This document shows, in pieces, positions 35,143 through 43,067 of a stretch of DNA of 64,000 nt. The stretch spans positions 1,488,001 to 1,552,000 of the forward strand of contig NZ_CP024310.1 of assembly GCF_002944405.1 (NCBI RefSeq), in the 5' to 3' direction. The stretch comes from Sinorhizobium fredii. GTDB taxonomy: Bacteria > Pseudomonadota > Alphaproteobacteria > Rhizobiales > Rhizobiaceae. The first letter of the stretch is position 1; each line of letters starts with the position of its first letter. A program made the position numbers and the translations under genes. The notes beneath the pieces were generated by a model. It was not told the DNA's origin. It saw nothing but the letters and a program-made list of their open reading frames with translations, and searched no databases.

Positions 35143-36459
35143 CTAGCCCTCGTTTCTGCCGGTGATCAAACGGGCGGCCCGATCGTTGCGGACATAAGCA
35201 TGGGCCCAGTCGAGAAAGACCACGAGGCGATTACGGAAGCCGACGAGGAACCAGAGGTGGGCGAAGTTCCAGACGAGCCATGCGGCATAGCCGGAGAGCC
35301 TGGCATTGCCGAAATCCGCAACTGCTGCCTTGCGGCCGATGGTCGCGAGATTGCCGTAGTCACGGTAACGGAATGGCGTCGACTGCCGTCCCGCCACGTC
35401 GTCGAGAATGGCGCGCGCCGCGTAGCGACCCATCTGCTTGGCCGCCGGTGCCACGCCCGGTACAGGGCACCCGTCCACACCAGCGACTGAAGCAGTGTCA
35501 CCGATGACGAATATTTCGCCGTGCCCCGGCGGATTGAGGCGCCCGTCGACCAGGACCCGTCCGGCACGGTCGGCCGGCGCGGCGATCCACTTGGCGGCGC
35601 GAGAAGCCATGACGCCTGCGGCCCAGAGAATGCAGGCGGAGCCGATTTCAGTTCCGTCCGCCAGCCGCACGCCGCTGTCGTCGCAGTCGGCGACGGCATT
35701 GCCGAGCAGGACCTCGACGCCAAGCCTTTCGAGTTGTCTCTGGGCTTTCCTCGAAAGGCAGGGCGGCATCGCTGGCAGTATCCGCTCACCCGCCTCGACG
35801 AGCACGACCCGGGCGGAGGACGAATCGATGCGCCGAAAATCACGAACGATCGTCCTTCGCGAGAGCTCGGCGATGGCGCCGGCCAGTTCGACACCGGTCG
35901 GCCCGCCGCCGACGACAACAAAGGTCAACAGCGTCTGACGCAAGCGGGGGTCATCGGTCACCTCCGCCCGTTCGAAGGCGGAGAGGATGCGCGCCCGGAT
36001 CGCCGTCGCATCCGTGATCGTCTTCAGGCCCGGGGCGTGGTCCGCCCAAGTATGGTTGCCGAAATAAGTGTGGCGGGCGCCGGTCGCGACGATCAGGTAG
36101 TCATAGGGGATGCGCCGGCTACCGGTCACTACGCATCGCGCGCCGGTATCGACCGCCTCGATCTTGTCCATCAGAACCGTGGCATTCGACTGCCGTGAAA
36201 GAATGCGGCGGATGGGCATGGCAATCTGCGCCGGCGAGAGTCCCGCGGTCGCCACCTGATAAAGGAGAGGCTGGAACAGGTGATAGTTTCGCCGGTCGAT
36301 GACGGTGACTTCGACCGGCGCGCGGCGAAGCGTCAACGCTGCATTCAGGCCGCCGAAGCCCGCACCGAGAATGACCACGCGCGGCCGGTGCATTGTCGGC
36401 TCCACGCCGGCCGCGATCTTGCCCGGCGCGGAGCCGCTCTGAACAGGCGTCACCGACAT
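35143..36459 (-). CDS. type II NADH dehydrogenase-like FAD flavoprotein
   Basis: This 438-residue protein has two Rossmann motifs (VVILGAGFGGLNAALTL for FAD, TFVVVGGGPTGVELAGAIAEL for NADH), the quinone-site segment NYHLFQPLLYQVATAGLSPAQIA typical of NDH-2, and EIFVIGDTA. The hydrophobic C-terminal stretch (AAWLVWNFAHLWFLVGF) is the membrane anchor. It passes electrons from NADH to quinone without pumping protons. It follows DoxX by 3 bp, so it is cotranscribed with the bufferin core and may help restore reducing balance under metal stress. Confidence 0.9.
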   Translation of the reverse strand: MSVTPVQSGSAPGKIAAGVEPTMHRPRVVILGAGFGGLNAALTLRRAPVEVTVIDRRNYHLFQPLLYQVATAGLSPAQIAMPIRRILSRQSNATVLMDKIEAVDTGARCVVTGSRRIPYDYLIVATGARHTYFGNHTWADHAPGLKTITDATAIRARILSAFERAEVTDDPRLRQTLLTFVVVGGGPTGVELAGAIAELSRRTIVRDFRRIDSSSARVVLVEAGERILPAMPPCLSRKAQRQLERLGVEVLLGNAVADCDDSGVRLADGTEIGSACILWAAGVMASRAAKWIAAPADRAGRVLVDGRLNPPGHGEIFVIGDTASVAGVDGCPVPGVAPAAKQMGRYAARAILDDVAGRQSTPFRYRDYGNLATIGRKAAVADFGNARLSGYAAWLVWNFAHLWFLVGFRNRLVVFLDWAHAYVRNDRAARLITGRNEG

Positions 36460-36462
36460 CGC

Positions 36463-36936
36463 TCAGCCTCCGGCACGGATGCGTCGGGCGACCAGATGAT
36501 CGACGGAAATGACGCCGGCGCCGCGCGATAGGATGAGCAGGAGCAAGCTCGTCCACATCAGATGCTCGACCCAATGATCCGGGTAGACGAAGATCTGGAT
36601 GGTGGCGACGACGCCGAGCAGCATCAGCGACGCGAGCCGCGCGAGCAGTCCCAGGGCGAGCATCGCCGCGCCACTGAGTTCCGCCGCTGTTGCCATAAGG
36701 GCGGCCAATCCGGGATCGAGCAGCGGCACGCGATATTCGAAGGCGAATAGCTGGAGCGTTATCGGCCAGGATGCAAGCTTCGTCTGAGCGGATTGCCAGA
36801 AAATCTCTGCGATCGCCGCGCGGGATGCGAGTTGCACGATCGATAGCGGCAGGGCGGTCGCCAACGCCACGACAGTGTCGTGAAGCCTGTATATCGTTTT
36901 GGAAATACTGACGGGTGTTGCGCGCATTGTGGTCAT
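36463..36936 (-). CDS. DoxX-family membrane protein
   Basis: This 157-residue protein has four hydrophobic helices and the DoxX features RAAIAEIFWQSAQTKLASW and PDHWVEHLMWTSLLLLILSRGAG. It overlaps the DUF2063 gene by 4 bp (ATGA). A DoxX protein is the usual fourth member of bufferin operons, where it is thought to help at the inner membrane in handling the peptide or electrons. Confidence 0.88.
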   Translation of the reverse strand: MTTMRATPVSISKTIYRLHDTVVALATALPLSIVQLASRAAIAEIFWQSAQTKLASWPITLQLFAFEYRVPLLDPGLAALMATAAELSGAAMLALGLLARLASLMLLGVVATIQIFVYPDHWVEHLMWTSLLLLILSRGAGVISVDHLVARRIRAGG

Positions 36937-37733
36937 GACACTCTCTCCTGTTGGTTGGAAGACCGCTTCATGCGATGGATGCCGATGACGAGTTCGCTGA
37001 CGAAAAGGCCCGTCAGCGCGCGGGCAATATCGAACTCAGGCGAATGGCGGCAGGCGCGAGCGACCGCAGCCTCGATTCCGCTGCCCCGCATCAACATGTG
37101 CCAGAACGCAAACTCCGCGGCGTCGAGGCGCAGGAAGCGAACGGTGTCGGCACGTCTCCACAGCGCAATGCGTTCCGGCTCCCGTTTGAGATGGGCGAGT
37201 TTGTCGGGATTGCCTCCCTGCTGGTGCGCCGCCCATATGCTGAGGGCGGGCCAGCGGCAGAGAACAAGTCGCAGCGAAGGTTGTAGGAAAAGCGCGAAGG
37301 ACCCGCTCGAAAGCCCTTCGTAGAGCTCGATGAGTGTGCTTGGCCGCTCCAACGGAGCGTCGAGCGCTTCGGCGATCTTCCACTCCAAACGCGCCACCTC
37401 GGAAACGAACGGCATATCGGCGGTTCCCTCGAAGCGCGCGAGGAATGGCGCAAATCCTGCGCCGTAACGCGAAAGGCGCGGCTCTTGTGGCGGGCTGTTC
37501 CGGATGAAGCAGCCGGCTAGGTAAGTGAAGTAGCGCTCGTCGAGCAGCCGCACCGTCACGGGAAACACGGCCTTCAACGTCGTCGTGAGCGAGACCAACG
37601 TATTGTTGCGGTAGATATTGAGCCGCCTTGCGGGATCGAAACGACCCCGCTCGAGGAGCGGCAGGATATCGGCGGGACCGGTCGTCAGAACCGCACGCGC
37701 GACGACGCTCTGCAAGGCTTCAATGGAGGACAT
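36933..37733 (-). CDS. bufC: DUF2063 (BufC/HvfC-like) partner of the MNIO enzyme
   Basis: This 266-residue protein begins with the DUF2063 signature (LQSVVARAVLTTGPADILPLLE, RLNIYRNNTLVSLTTTLKAVFPVTVRLLDERYF). Such proteins bind the DUF692 enzyme and recognise the precursor leader in related RiPP systems. The gene overlaps the DUF692 gene by 14 bp. The C-terminal half (FALFLQPSLRLVLCRWP) is less conserved. Confidence 0.87.
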   Translation of the reverse strand: MSSIEALQSVVARAVLTTGPADILPLLERGRFDPARRLNIYRNNTLVSLTTTLKAVFPVTVRLLDERYFTYLAGCFIRNSPPQEPRLSRYGAGFAPFLARFEGTADMPFVSEVARLEWKIAEALDAPLERPSTLIELYEGLSSGSFALFLQPSLRLVLCRWPALSIWAAHQQGGNPDKLAHLKREPERIALWRRADTVRFLRLDAAEFAFWHMLMRGSGIEAAVARACRHSPEFDIARALTGLFVSELVIGIHRMKRSSNQQERVS

Positions 37734-38751
37734 GGCCGTCCCTCCTGCAATGGTCCGTTGGGCACTTGCCGCAAGCGGCTCTAACTGCTGCTATGGCAGC
37801 GAGCGCCGGGAAACGGATGCCACTGGCGTTGTCGCGGCGGGGTAGCGTCATTGTCTCGAAACGGCTGTCCGGCACGGCGACCGGCAGCTCCTCCGGGCGC
37901 CCGCCGAAAGCGATACTGCGGGCGAGCATGTCTGCCCACATGGCTTCGCCCAATAGGACCTCGAGCGGCGGCACATCCGTGTCCCATTCGATCAGTGTCG
38001 GTCGCGGGCCGATCCTGCGGAGAGCGTGGGCATAGAGCGACCAGACGGCCGGCGGCACGCGCGACCCATGGTCGTCGATGAGAATGACGTCGCCGTCGAC
38101 CTCGTTGACGGCGTGGCCGGCAAGGTGAATTTCACCGATCGCTTCGGCAGGCAGGGCGTCGATAAACTCCAATGCATCGAAATCGAGGTTGCTTGCGGAG
38201 ACATGCACGTTGTTGACGTCCAGCAGCAAGCCGCAACCCGTCCGGTTGACGAGCTCGCTCAGGAACTCGGCCTCGGTCATGCTCGATTCTGCAAAGGCCA
38301 GGTAGGCCGAAAGGTTTTCGATGAACACCTGACGCTTGAGCGTGTCCTGCAGCCGGCCGATGTTCCCGGAAACGATGGCGAGCGCCTCGTCATCGTAACG
38401 GAGCGGCAGGAGGTCGTTGAGGTAGGCGCCGTCGGCGACGCTCCAAGCAAGGTGCTCCGAGACGATCGCCGGCTGGAAGCGCTCACAGACGAGACGCAGC
38501 CGCTCCAGATGAGCTCGGTCGAGACCCGAGGCGCTGCCGAGCGACAGTCCGACGCCGTGCACCGAAAGCGGATAAACCTCGCGCAGCTTCTCGAGCGCAT
38601 CCACGGCCGCTGATTGGCCCATGTAGTTTTCGGCATGGACTTCCAGCCAACCCGCAGCAGGCCTGCGGGAAAGCACCTCGGCAATGTGTATCGAACGGAG
38701 GCCGATGCCCGCAGCGCACGGCACCGGGTGGGTTGGAAACGTCTTGGGCAT
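37720..38751 (-). CDS. bufB: DUF692 multinuclear non-heme iron oxidative enzyme (MNIO; BufB/HvfB-like)
   Basis: This 343-residue TIM-barrel enzyme keeps all the metal-ligand motifs of the MNIO family in order: WLEVHAENYMG, SVHGVGLSLG, SEHLAWS, FIENLSAYL, LLLDVNNVHVSA, EIHLAGHAV, DDHGSRV and LIEWDTDVPP. In bufferin systems this enzyme turns precursor cysteines into thio-oxazoles that bind copper. The precursor gene lies 36 bp upstream and the DUF2063 partner overlaps its end. It starts at the ATG giving the motif GIGLRSIHIAEVL at residue 15. Confidence 0.92.
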   Translation of the reverse strand: MPKTFPTHPVPCAAGIGLRSIHIAEVLSRRPAAGWLEVHAENYMGQSAAVDALEKLREVYPLSVHGVGLSLGSASGLDRAHLERLRLVCERFQPAIVSEHLAWSVADGAYLNDLLPLRYDDEALAIVSGNIGRLQDTLKRQVFIENLSAYLAFAESSMTEAEFLSELVNRTGCGLLLDVNNVHVSASNLDFDALEFIDALPAEAIGEIHLAGHAVNEVDGDVILIDDHGSRVPPAVWSLYAHALRRIGPRPTLIEWDTDVPPLEVLLGEAMWADMLARSIAFGGRPEELPVAVPDSRFETMTLPRRDNASGIRFPALAAIAAVRAACGKCPTDHCRRDGHVLH

Positions 38752-38787
38752 CGGTCTACTCCCTTTTTGCTTGTTTTCCGGAGGCCG

Positions 38788-39057
38788 TCAGGCCTTGGGG
38801 GCGTTGCTGCCGCCGGCGATCTTTCCGCAGGTGCCGGCAGGCACGTAGATCCAGGCATCCGCCTGGTCGTCCATCGTCGAGGTGCCCGCGCAGGAATGCG
38901 TGGCTGTCTGGCAGTCGTTCTGCCCGGCCTTGACGATCCCGTAGCATTTCTCGAACGAGAACTCCGGCTGGGCGGCCGGTCCTGCCGATGCGGTCGACGC
39001 CGAGACGGAGGCGATCGCGGCAAGCGCGGAACTGATGAGCGTACGAGTGTTGATCAT
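38788..39057 (-). CDS. bufA: DUF2282 bufferin-type RiPP precursor
   Basis: This 89-residue peptide has a Sec signal-like leader ([22 protein letters not shown]) and a core with exactly four cysteines: [21 protein letters not shown], with the last in PAGTCGKI. That spacing and the [11 protein letters not shown] ending are the DUF2282 pattern of type 1 bufferins. The peptide is modified in the cytoplasm on cysteines, then exported to bind copper in the periplasm. I set the start at the ATG at 39057, giving the leader; the frame stays open for 73 codons upstream but these have no family residues. Confidence 0.9.
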   Translation of the reverse strand: MINTRTLISSALAAIASVSASTASAGPAAQPEFSFEKCYGIVKAGQNDCQTATHSCAGTSTMDDQADAWIYVPAGTCGKIAGGSNAPKA

Positions 39058-39090
39058 TGAACATCTCCTGGATTTGACGTTGTTCAAACC

Positions 39091-39109
39091 GGGTATCGGC
39101 CTGATACCG
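39091..39109. promoter_or_regulatory. inverted repeat upstream of the bufferin operon
   Basis: GGTATC-GGCCT-GATACC (39092-39108, extended by one pair on each side) lies 34 bp upstream of the precursor start. It is the only clear dyad in this 276-bp gap on the operon side and could be a regulator site. No match to a named operator is claimed. Confidence 0.4.
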
Positions 39110-39205
39110 ACAAGCTTCGCAGACCGCTCGAGCTCTTTGAAATGCTGTTCAGGCATGGTTTCGATAGGCCGAAAATATCCGCCGGTGACGGGCGCACCTG
39201 AGACG

Positions 39206-39230
39206 AAAAAAGCCCCCCGGATCGGGCCTA
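39206..39230 (-). terminator. probable Rho-independent terminator of the patatin operon
   Basis: Read on the minus strand, a GC-rich hairpin (GGCCCGATCCGGGGGGC) is followed directly by six T. It lies about 105 bp after the patatin stop and before the bufferin promoter, so it insulates the two minus-strand operons. Confidence 0.6.
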
Positions 39231-39333
39231 TCGGGCCGTATCGGGAGGCAGGACTGCCGCGGGAGGGAGATGGCAAGGGAGGTGCGCTCGACCGGTGGCG
39301 ACGCGCCTGATTGGTCGGGAAGCGTCGAACCGC

Positions 39334-40416
39334 CTAGAGGTAACGCGTACTGATATCGACGCTCGAACGCTTCCCTATCGCGTCATAGTTCGCCATCAGC
39401 CAGTCCTCCGCGCATTGTCGACCGCGGTCACGGAGGTCCACGAGGGCTCCCCACTCGGCATTCAGCTTGCTTGAGACGCTGAGGTTTCTCATTGTCTCGT
39501 CGTCGGAGATGCCGTGCACGAATATCCGTTTGAGCCCGAGGGAATTACCCGTCTCGGAATCGATCAGTTGCGTCACGAAAGCGATTGCTCGCATCTCCCT
39601 GAGCAGCGACGAATTGAAGCTGATTTCGTTGATCCTGTTCAGGATTTCAGCCGCAGTCCGCGGCAGTTCCGTTCGCTCGAGGGGATTGATGTGCACCACC
39701 AGCACATCCGGAGTATCGCAGCCGTAGATCAAAGGGAAAATTGCCGGGTTCCCCATGTAGCCGCCATCCCAATAGCCCTCGCCATCGATCTCGACGGCCT
39801 GGAAGAGGAACGGCAGACAGGCGGATGCCATCACCGCATCGATCGAGATCTCGTCATTGGAAAAAACCTTCACCTTGCCGGAGCGCACGTTGGTGGCGCA
39901 AATGTTCAGCTTCACGGGACAACGGGACATGCGGATCGCATCGAGATCGATCGACTGTTCCAGAACCTGGCGCAGCGGATTGTAGTTCAATGGGTTGAAC
40001 TGGTAGGGCGATAGCAGCCGCGTCACCATGTCGAACACGACGAAGGCGGGCGAATACTCCAAGGATTTCGCCCCGGTCAGGCGGTCGAGCAAACTCGGCT
40101 GCAGAGGACTGAAGGCTGCCGCATGGCTGATGCGACGCCAGAAATTGGCGAGAGCCCTTTGCGCGCCGCTGCGTCCACCCTCCGCAAGCCCATAGGCCAG
40201 GACGGCGGCGTTCATCGCGCCGGCACTGGTCGCAACGATGCCTTCGAAGGAAAGGTTCGCCTCGTCGAGCAGCCGGTCGAGCACGCCCCAGGTGAATGCG
40301 CCATGCGCACCGCCGCCCTGAAGCGCCAAGTTTATCGTTCGTGGTGGACGGACGTCCACGGACGCCCTTTCATGGTCGTGAGACGCCGGCAACTTCACGT
40401 TGGCGTGCTTGTTCAT
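39334..40416 (-). CDS. patatin-like phospholipase/esterase
   Basis: This 360-residue protein has the patatin oxyanion motif LALQGGGAHGAFTWGVLD (about residue 30), the nucleophile strand GIVATSAGAMNAAV and the catalytic Asp in YWDGGYMGNPAIF. The nucleophile elbow reads ATSAG where GTSAG is standard, a first-Gly change seen in part of the family. AAGGAGGAGAGCC precedes the ATG at 40416. It follows the 3-hydroxybutyrate dehydrogenase gene by 28 bp; such pairs occur in polyhydroxybutyrate metabolism, suggesting an oligomer or depolymerase-like esterase role. Confidence 0.87.
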   Translation of the reverse strand: MNKHANVKLPASHDHERASVDVRPPRTINLALQGGGAHGAFTWGVLDRLLDEANLSFEGIVATSAGAMNAAVLAYGLAEGGRSGAQRALANFWRRISHAAAFSPLQPSLLDRLTGAKSLEYSPAFVVFDMVTRLLSPYQFNPLNYNPLRQVLEQSIDLDAIRMSRCPVKLNICATNVRSGKVKVFSNDEISIDAVMASACLPFLFQAVEIDGEGYWDGGYMGNPAIFPLIYGCDTPDVLVVHINPLERTELPRTAAEILNRINEISFNSSLLREMRAIAFVTQLIDSETGNSLGLKRIFVHGISDDETMRNLSVSSKLNAEWGALVDLRDRGRQCAEDWLMANYDAIGKRSSVDISTRYL

Positions 40417-40444
40417 GGCTCTCCTCCTTTTTTGCCACGGGCAA

Positions 40445-41275
40445 TCAATGCGCTGTCCATCCGCCATCGACGGGGATCGCCGCCCCGGTTATGGAGGCTG
40501 CGGCACTGGTGCACAGAAAGACGCTCAGCGCCCCCATCTCCTCGACGGTCGCGAAGCGCTTGGTCGGCTGGTTCTTCAGGAACACATCGCGGATGACGGC
40601 ATCGCGCGCGATGCCGTGGGACTTTGCCTGGTCGTCAATCTGCTGTTCAACGAGCGGCGTCCACACATAGCCAGGGCAGATCGCATTCGCCGTTATGCCG
40701 AACTCGGCGCCCTCCAGAGCCAAGACCTTCGTCAGACCGACGAGGCCGTGCTTGGCCGCCACGTAAGCCGATTTGAACGGAGATGCGACGAGCCCATGAG
40801 CCGAGGCGACGTTGATGATGCGTCCATACCCGCGGGACTGCATTTGGCCATAGGTCGCCTGAACGAGATGGAACGCGGCGGAGAGGTTGACCGCCATGAT
40901 CGCGTCCCACTTGGCGGCCGGAAATTCGGCAATCGGTGCGACATGCTGGATGCCGGCATTGTTGACGACGATGTCGACCTGGCCGAAGCGCGCGACGGCG
41001 CGCGCCACCATCATCCGGATCGCCTCGGGGCTCGACATGTCCGCGCTGTCGAACGCGACGTCGACGTCGTTTTCGTCCGCCATCGCAGCTCGTTGTCCCT
41101 CGATCTCGGCCGGGTTGCCGAAACCGTTGAGCATCACCGCGGCACCCGCCCTTGCCATTGCCTGTGCGATGCCGAGACCGATACCACTTGTTGAACCGGT
41201 CACGATGGCACTGCGGCCCTCGAGCGTCCTGCGCCCGAACATTGAATCGATCTCTGCGTCAGTTGCCTTGAGCAT
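40445..41275 (-). CDS. SDR, 3-hydroxybutyrate dehydrogenase family
   Basis: This 276-residue SDR has the cofactor motif VTGSTSGIGLGIAQAMA, NNAGIQHVAPIAEFP, the catalytic Ser/Tyr/Lys set (NVASAHGLVASPFKSAYVAAKHG) and NAICPGYVWTPLVEQQI, which binds the hydroxyacid. The GIQHVAPIE-type and PLVEQQI segments mark bacterial 3-hydroxybutyrate dehydrogenases. About 18 N-terminal residues exceed the usual 258. GAGGAGA before the ATG at 41275 supports this start. It leads the operon with the patatin gene, divergent from a LysR regulator. Confidence 0.88.
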   Translation of the reverse strand: MLKATDAEIDSMFGRRTLEGRSAIVTGSTSGIGLGIAQAMARAGAAVMLNGFGNPAEIEGQRAAMADENDVDVAFDSADMSSPEAIRMMVARAVARFGQVDIVVNNAGIQHVAPIAEFPAAKWDAIMAVNLSAAFHLVQATYGQMQSRGYGRIINVASAHGLVASPFKSAYVAAKHGLVGLTKVLALEGAEFGITANAICPGYVWTPLVEQQIDDQAKSHGIARDAVIRDVFLKNQPTKRFATVEEMGALSVFLCTSAAASITGAAIPVDGGWTAH

Positions 41276-41445
41276 GTAACGTCTCCTCACGTCTCGGCCG
41301 AAGAGCCTTTTCGAGTAGAGGATGCCGCCATATTCATTCCAACTGAAATGCTACTGTGCTATGAAATCGATAGGTGAATTGCATTGGTACAGGCGCCACG
41401 CGCGTAGGAAGTTGGCCGCCTCGACAAAACCTTGCGGGGGCGGGC

Positions 41446-42381
41446 ATGGATATTCACCACGTGCGGTATTTCCTAGCAGTCTGCGAGACGCGGAACTTCA
41501 CGCGGGCGGCAGAAAAGTCCAACGTGACCCAGCCAGCACTCAGCCGGGCAATTCAACAGCTCGAAGACGAGGTCGGTGGGCTCTTGTTTCGGCGGGAACG
41601 GAACCTGACCCACCTTACGGATCTCGGAAACCTACTTCGACCACGATTCCAATCAATTCTCGACGAACTATCCGGCGTTAGGCAGGAGGCGTCGCGCTTC
41701 CTGTGCCTTGAGGATGCGCATGTGAAGGTCGGCATCATGTGCACAATCGGGCCGCGTCGGTTCACCGGTCTCCTGACCGACTTCAACATGCGCCACCGAG
41801 GCATCCAGCTTCAGCTCGTCGAAGGCGTGCCGTCCAGGCTTTCAGAGCTGCTTGAAGAGGGAGAGATCGATGTCGCTGTCATGGCGAGCAGCGACCGCTT
41901 TCCCGAACGCTTCGACGTGACGCCGCTGTTTCGTGAAAGATTCATGCTTGCCTTTCCCGCCGGTCACCGTCTCTGCCAATACGAGGCCGTTCCCATCACC
42001 GCGATAGATGGTGAAATTTACCTAAGGCGCGTGAACTGCGAATATTGGGATTATTTGACGGACCTATGCGAGTCCTCTGGCGTGAAGACGCGCATCTCCT
42101 ATTCGAGCGAGCGGGAGGACTGGATTCAGAACATGGTGGCCGGTGGCCTCGGAATCTGCTTCATTCCCGAGTACAGTGCCGTCATTCCTGGCCTCCAGGT
42201 CCGCCCCGTAACCGAGCCGGAGGTTAGTCGGGAGGTCTGCCTCGTTACCGTCGCGGGTCGTCGGTTCTCGCCGGCCGTTGCCACCTTCGTCGCAGCCGTC
42301 AAATCTTACGGCTGGGCCACACCGCATTCCGGCATAGACATGCGCCGGTCGGCCGCCGATACCTCACCTCTTGCGCAATAG
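41446..42381 (+). CDS. LysR-family transcriptional regulator
   Basis: This 311-residue protein has the N-terminal LysR helix-turn-helix (FLAVCETRNFTRAAEKSNVTQPALSRAIQQLEDEVGGLLFRRER) and a two-lobe effector domain (VGIMCTIGPRRFTGLL, IDVAVMASSDRFPERFDV, GGLGICFIPEYSAVIPGL). It starts 170 bp from the divergent dehydrogenase gene and is followed by the cupin gene in the same direction, so either may be its target. Confidence 0.9.
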   Translation: MDIHHVRYFLAVCETRNFTRAAEKSNVTQPALSRAIQQLEDEVGGLLFRRERNLTHLTDLGNLLRPRFQSILDELSGVRQEASRFLCLEDAHVKVGIMCTIGPRRFTGLLTDFNMRHRGIQLQLVEGVPSRLSELLEEGEIDVAVMASSDRFPERFDVTPLFRERFMLAFPAGHRLCQYEAVPITAIDGEIYLRRVNCEYWDYLTDLCESSGVKTRISYSSEREDWIQNMVAGGLGICFIPEYSAVIPGLQVRPVTEPEVSREVCLVTVAGRRFSPAVATFVAAVKSYGWATPHSGIDMRRSAADTSPLAQ

Positions 42382-42492
42382 CTCTGAGCTATGGAATTCA
42401 AAAGCAGGCGGCATTTCTTTGTCGCCTGAATGTCCCGCAATCTCCTCATGCCGGCGGAATGTCTCCGGCCGGACCATAAAGGAGAAACGGAC

Positions 42493-42987
42493 ATGACCCA
42501 GAAATCCATTGCAGGTCGCCCCTCGTTGGTCGTCGCCGTGGCGCTCGGCCTCTTTGCAAGCGCACTCGCGTCGCCGTCGGCCATGGCGGGCGAATGCCCT
42601 AAGGATCAAGTAGCGGCGGATGCGATGGCGCCGGGCGCGACTACGCCGGAAGGTGTTACCGACGAAGTCCTCGCCTCCATCGATCTTTCGTCGAAGGGCG
42701 GCGACTGGAAAGGCAATGCGCTCAGGCTGCGAAAACTGGTTGTGCAGCCGGGTGGCGTCGTTCCGTGGCATGCGCATGATGCGCGCCCTGCCAATATCCT
42801 GATCCTTGAAGGCACCATCACCGAATACCGCAGCAGCTGCAAGGTGCCGATCGAGCACAAGGCGGGCGAGGTTACCGCAGAGTTCGGCGATCTTGCCCAT
42901 TGGTGGAAGAACAACGGCAAAGAGCCGGCCGTGCTCTACTCCGCCGATATCCTGCCGCCGATGGCAGACAACGCCGACACCATGTGA
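42493..42987 (+). CDS. secreted cupin-domain protein
   Basis: This 164-residue protein has a signal peptide (SLVVAVALGLFASALASPSAMA) and one cupin barrel with metal-ligand motif PGGVVPWHAHDARPANILILEGTITEY and a second motif around AEFGDLAHWWKNNGKEP. Its function is not known; a small-molecule sensor or isomerase is possible. AAAGGAGAAACGG precedes the ATG. It is 80 bp upstream of the MFS gene. Confidence 0.85.
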   Translation: MTQKSIAGRPSLVVAVALGLFASALASPSAMAGECPKDQVAADAMAPGATTPEGVTDEVLASIDLSSKGGDWKGNALRLRKLVVQPGGVVPWHAHDARPANILILEGTITEYRSSCKVPIEHKAGEVTAEFGDLAHWWKNNGKEPAVLYSADILPPMADNADTM

Positions 42988-43067
42988 ACACGGCGACAGC
43001 ACAACTTCCCTAACTCGGACGTTTCCGGCCACCGGCGGGAAACGTCTCCGCTCCAGGAGAAAAGGCG

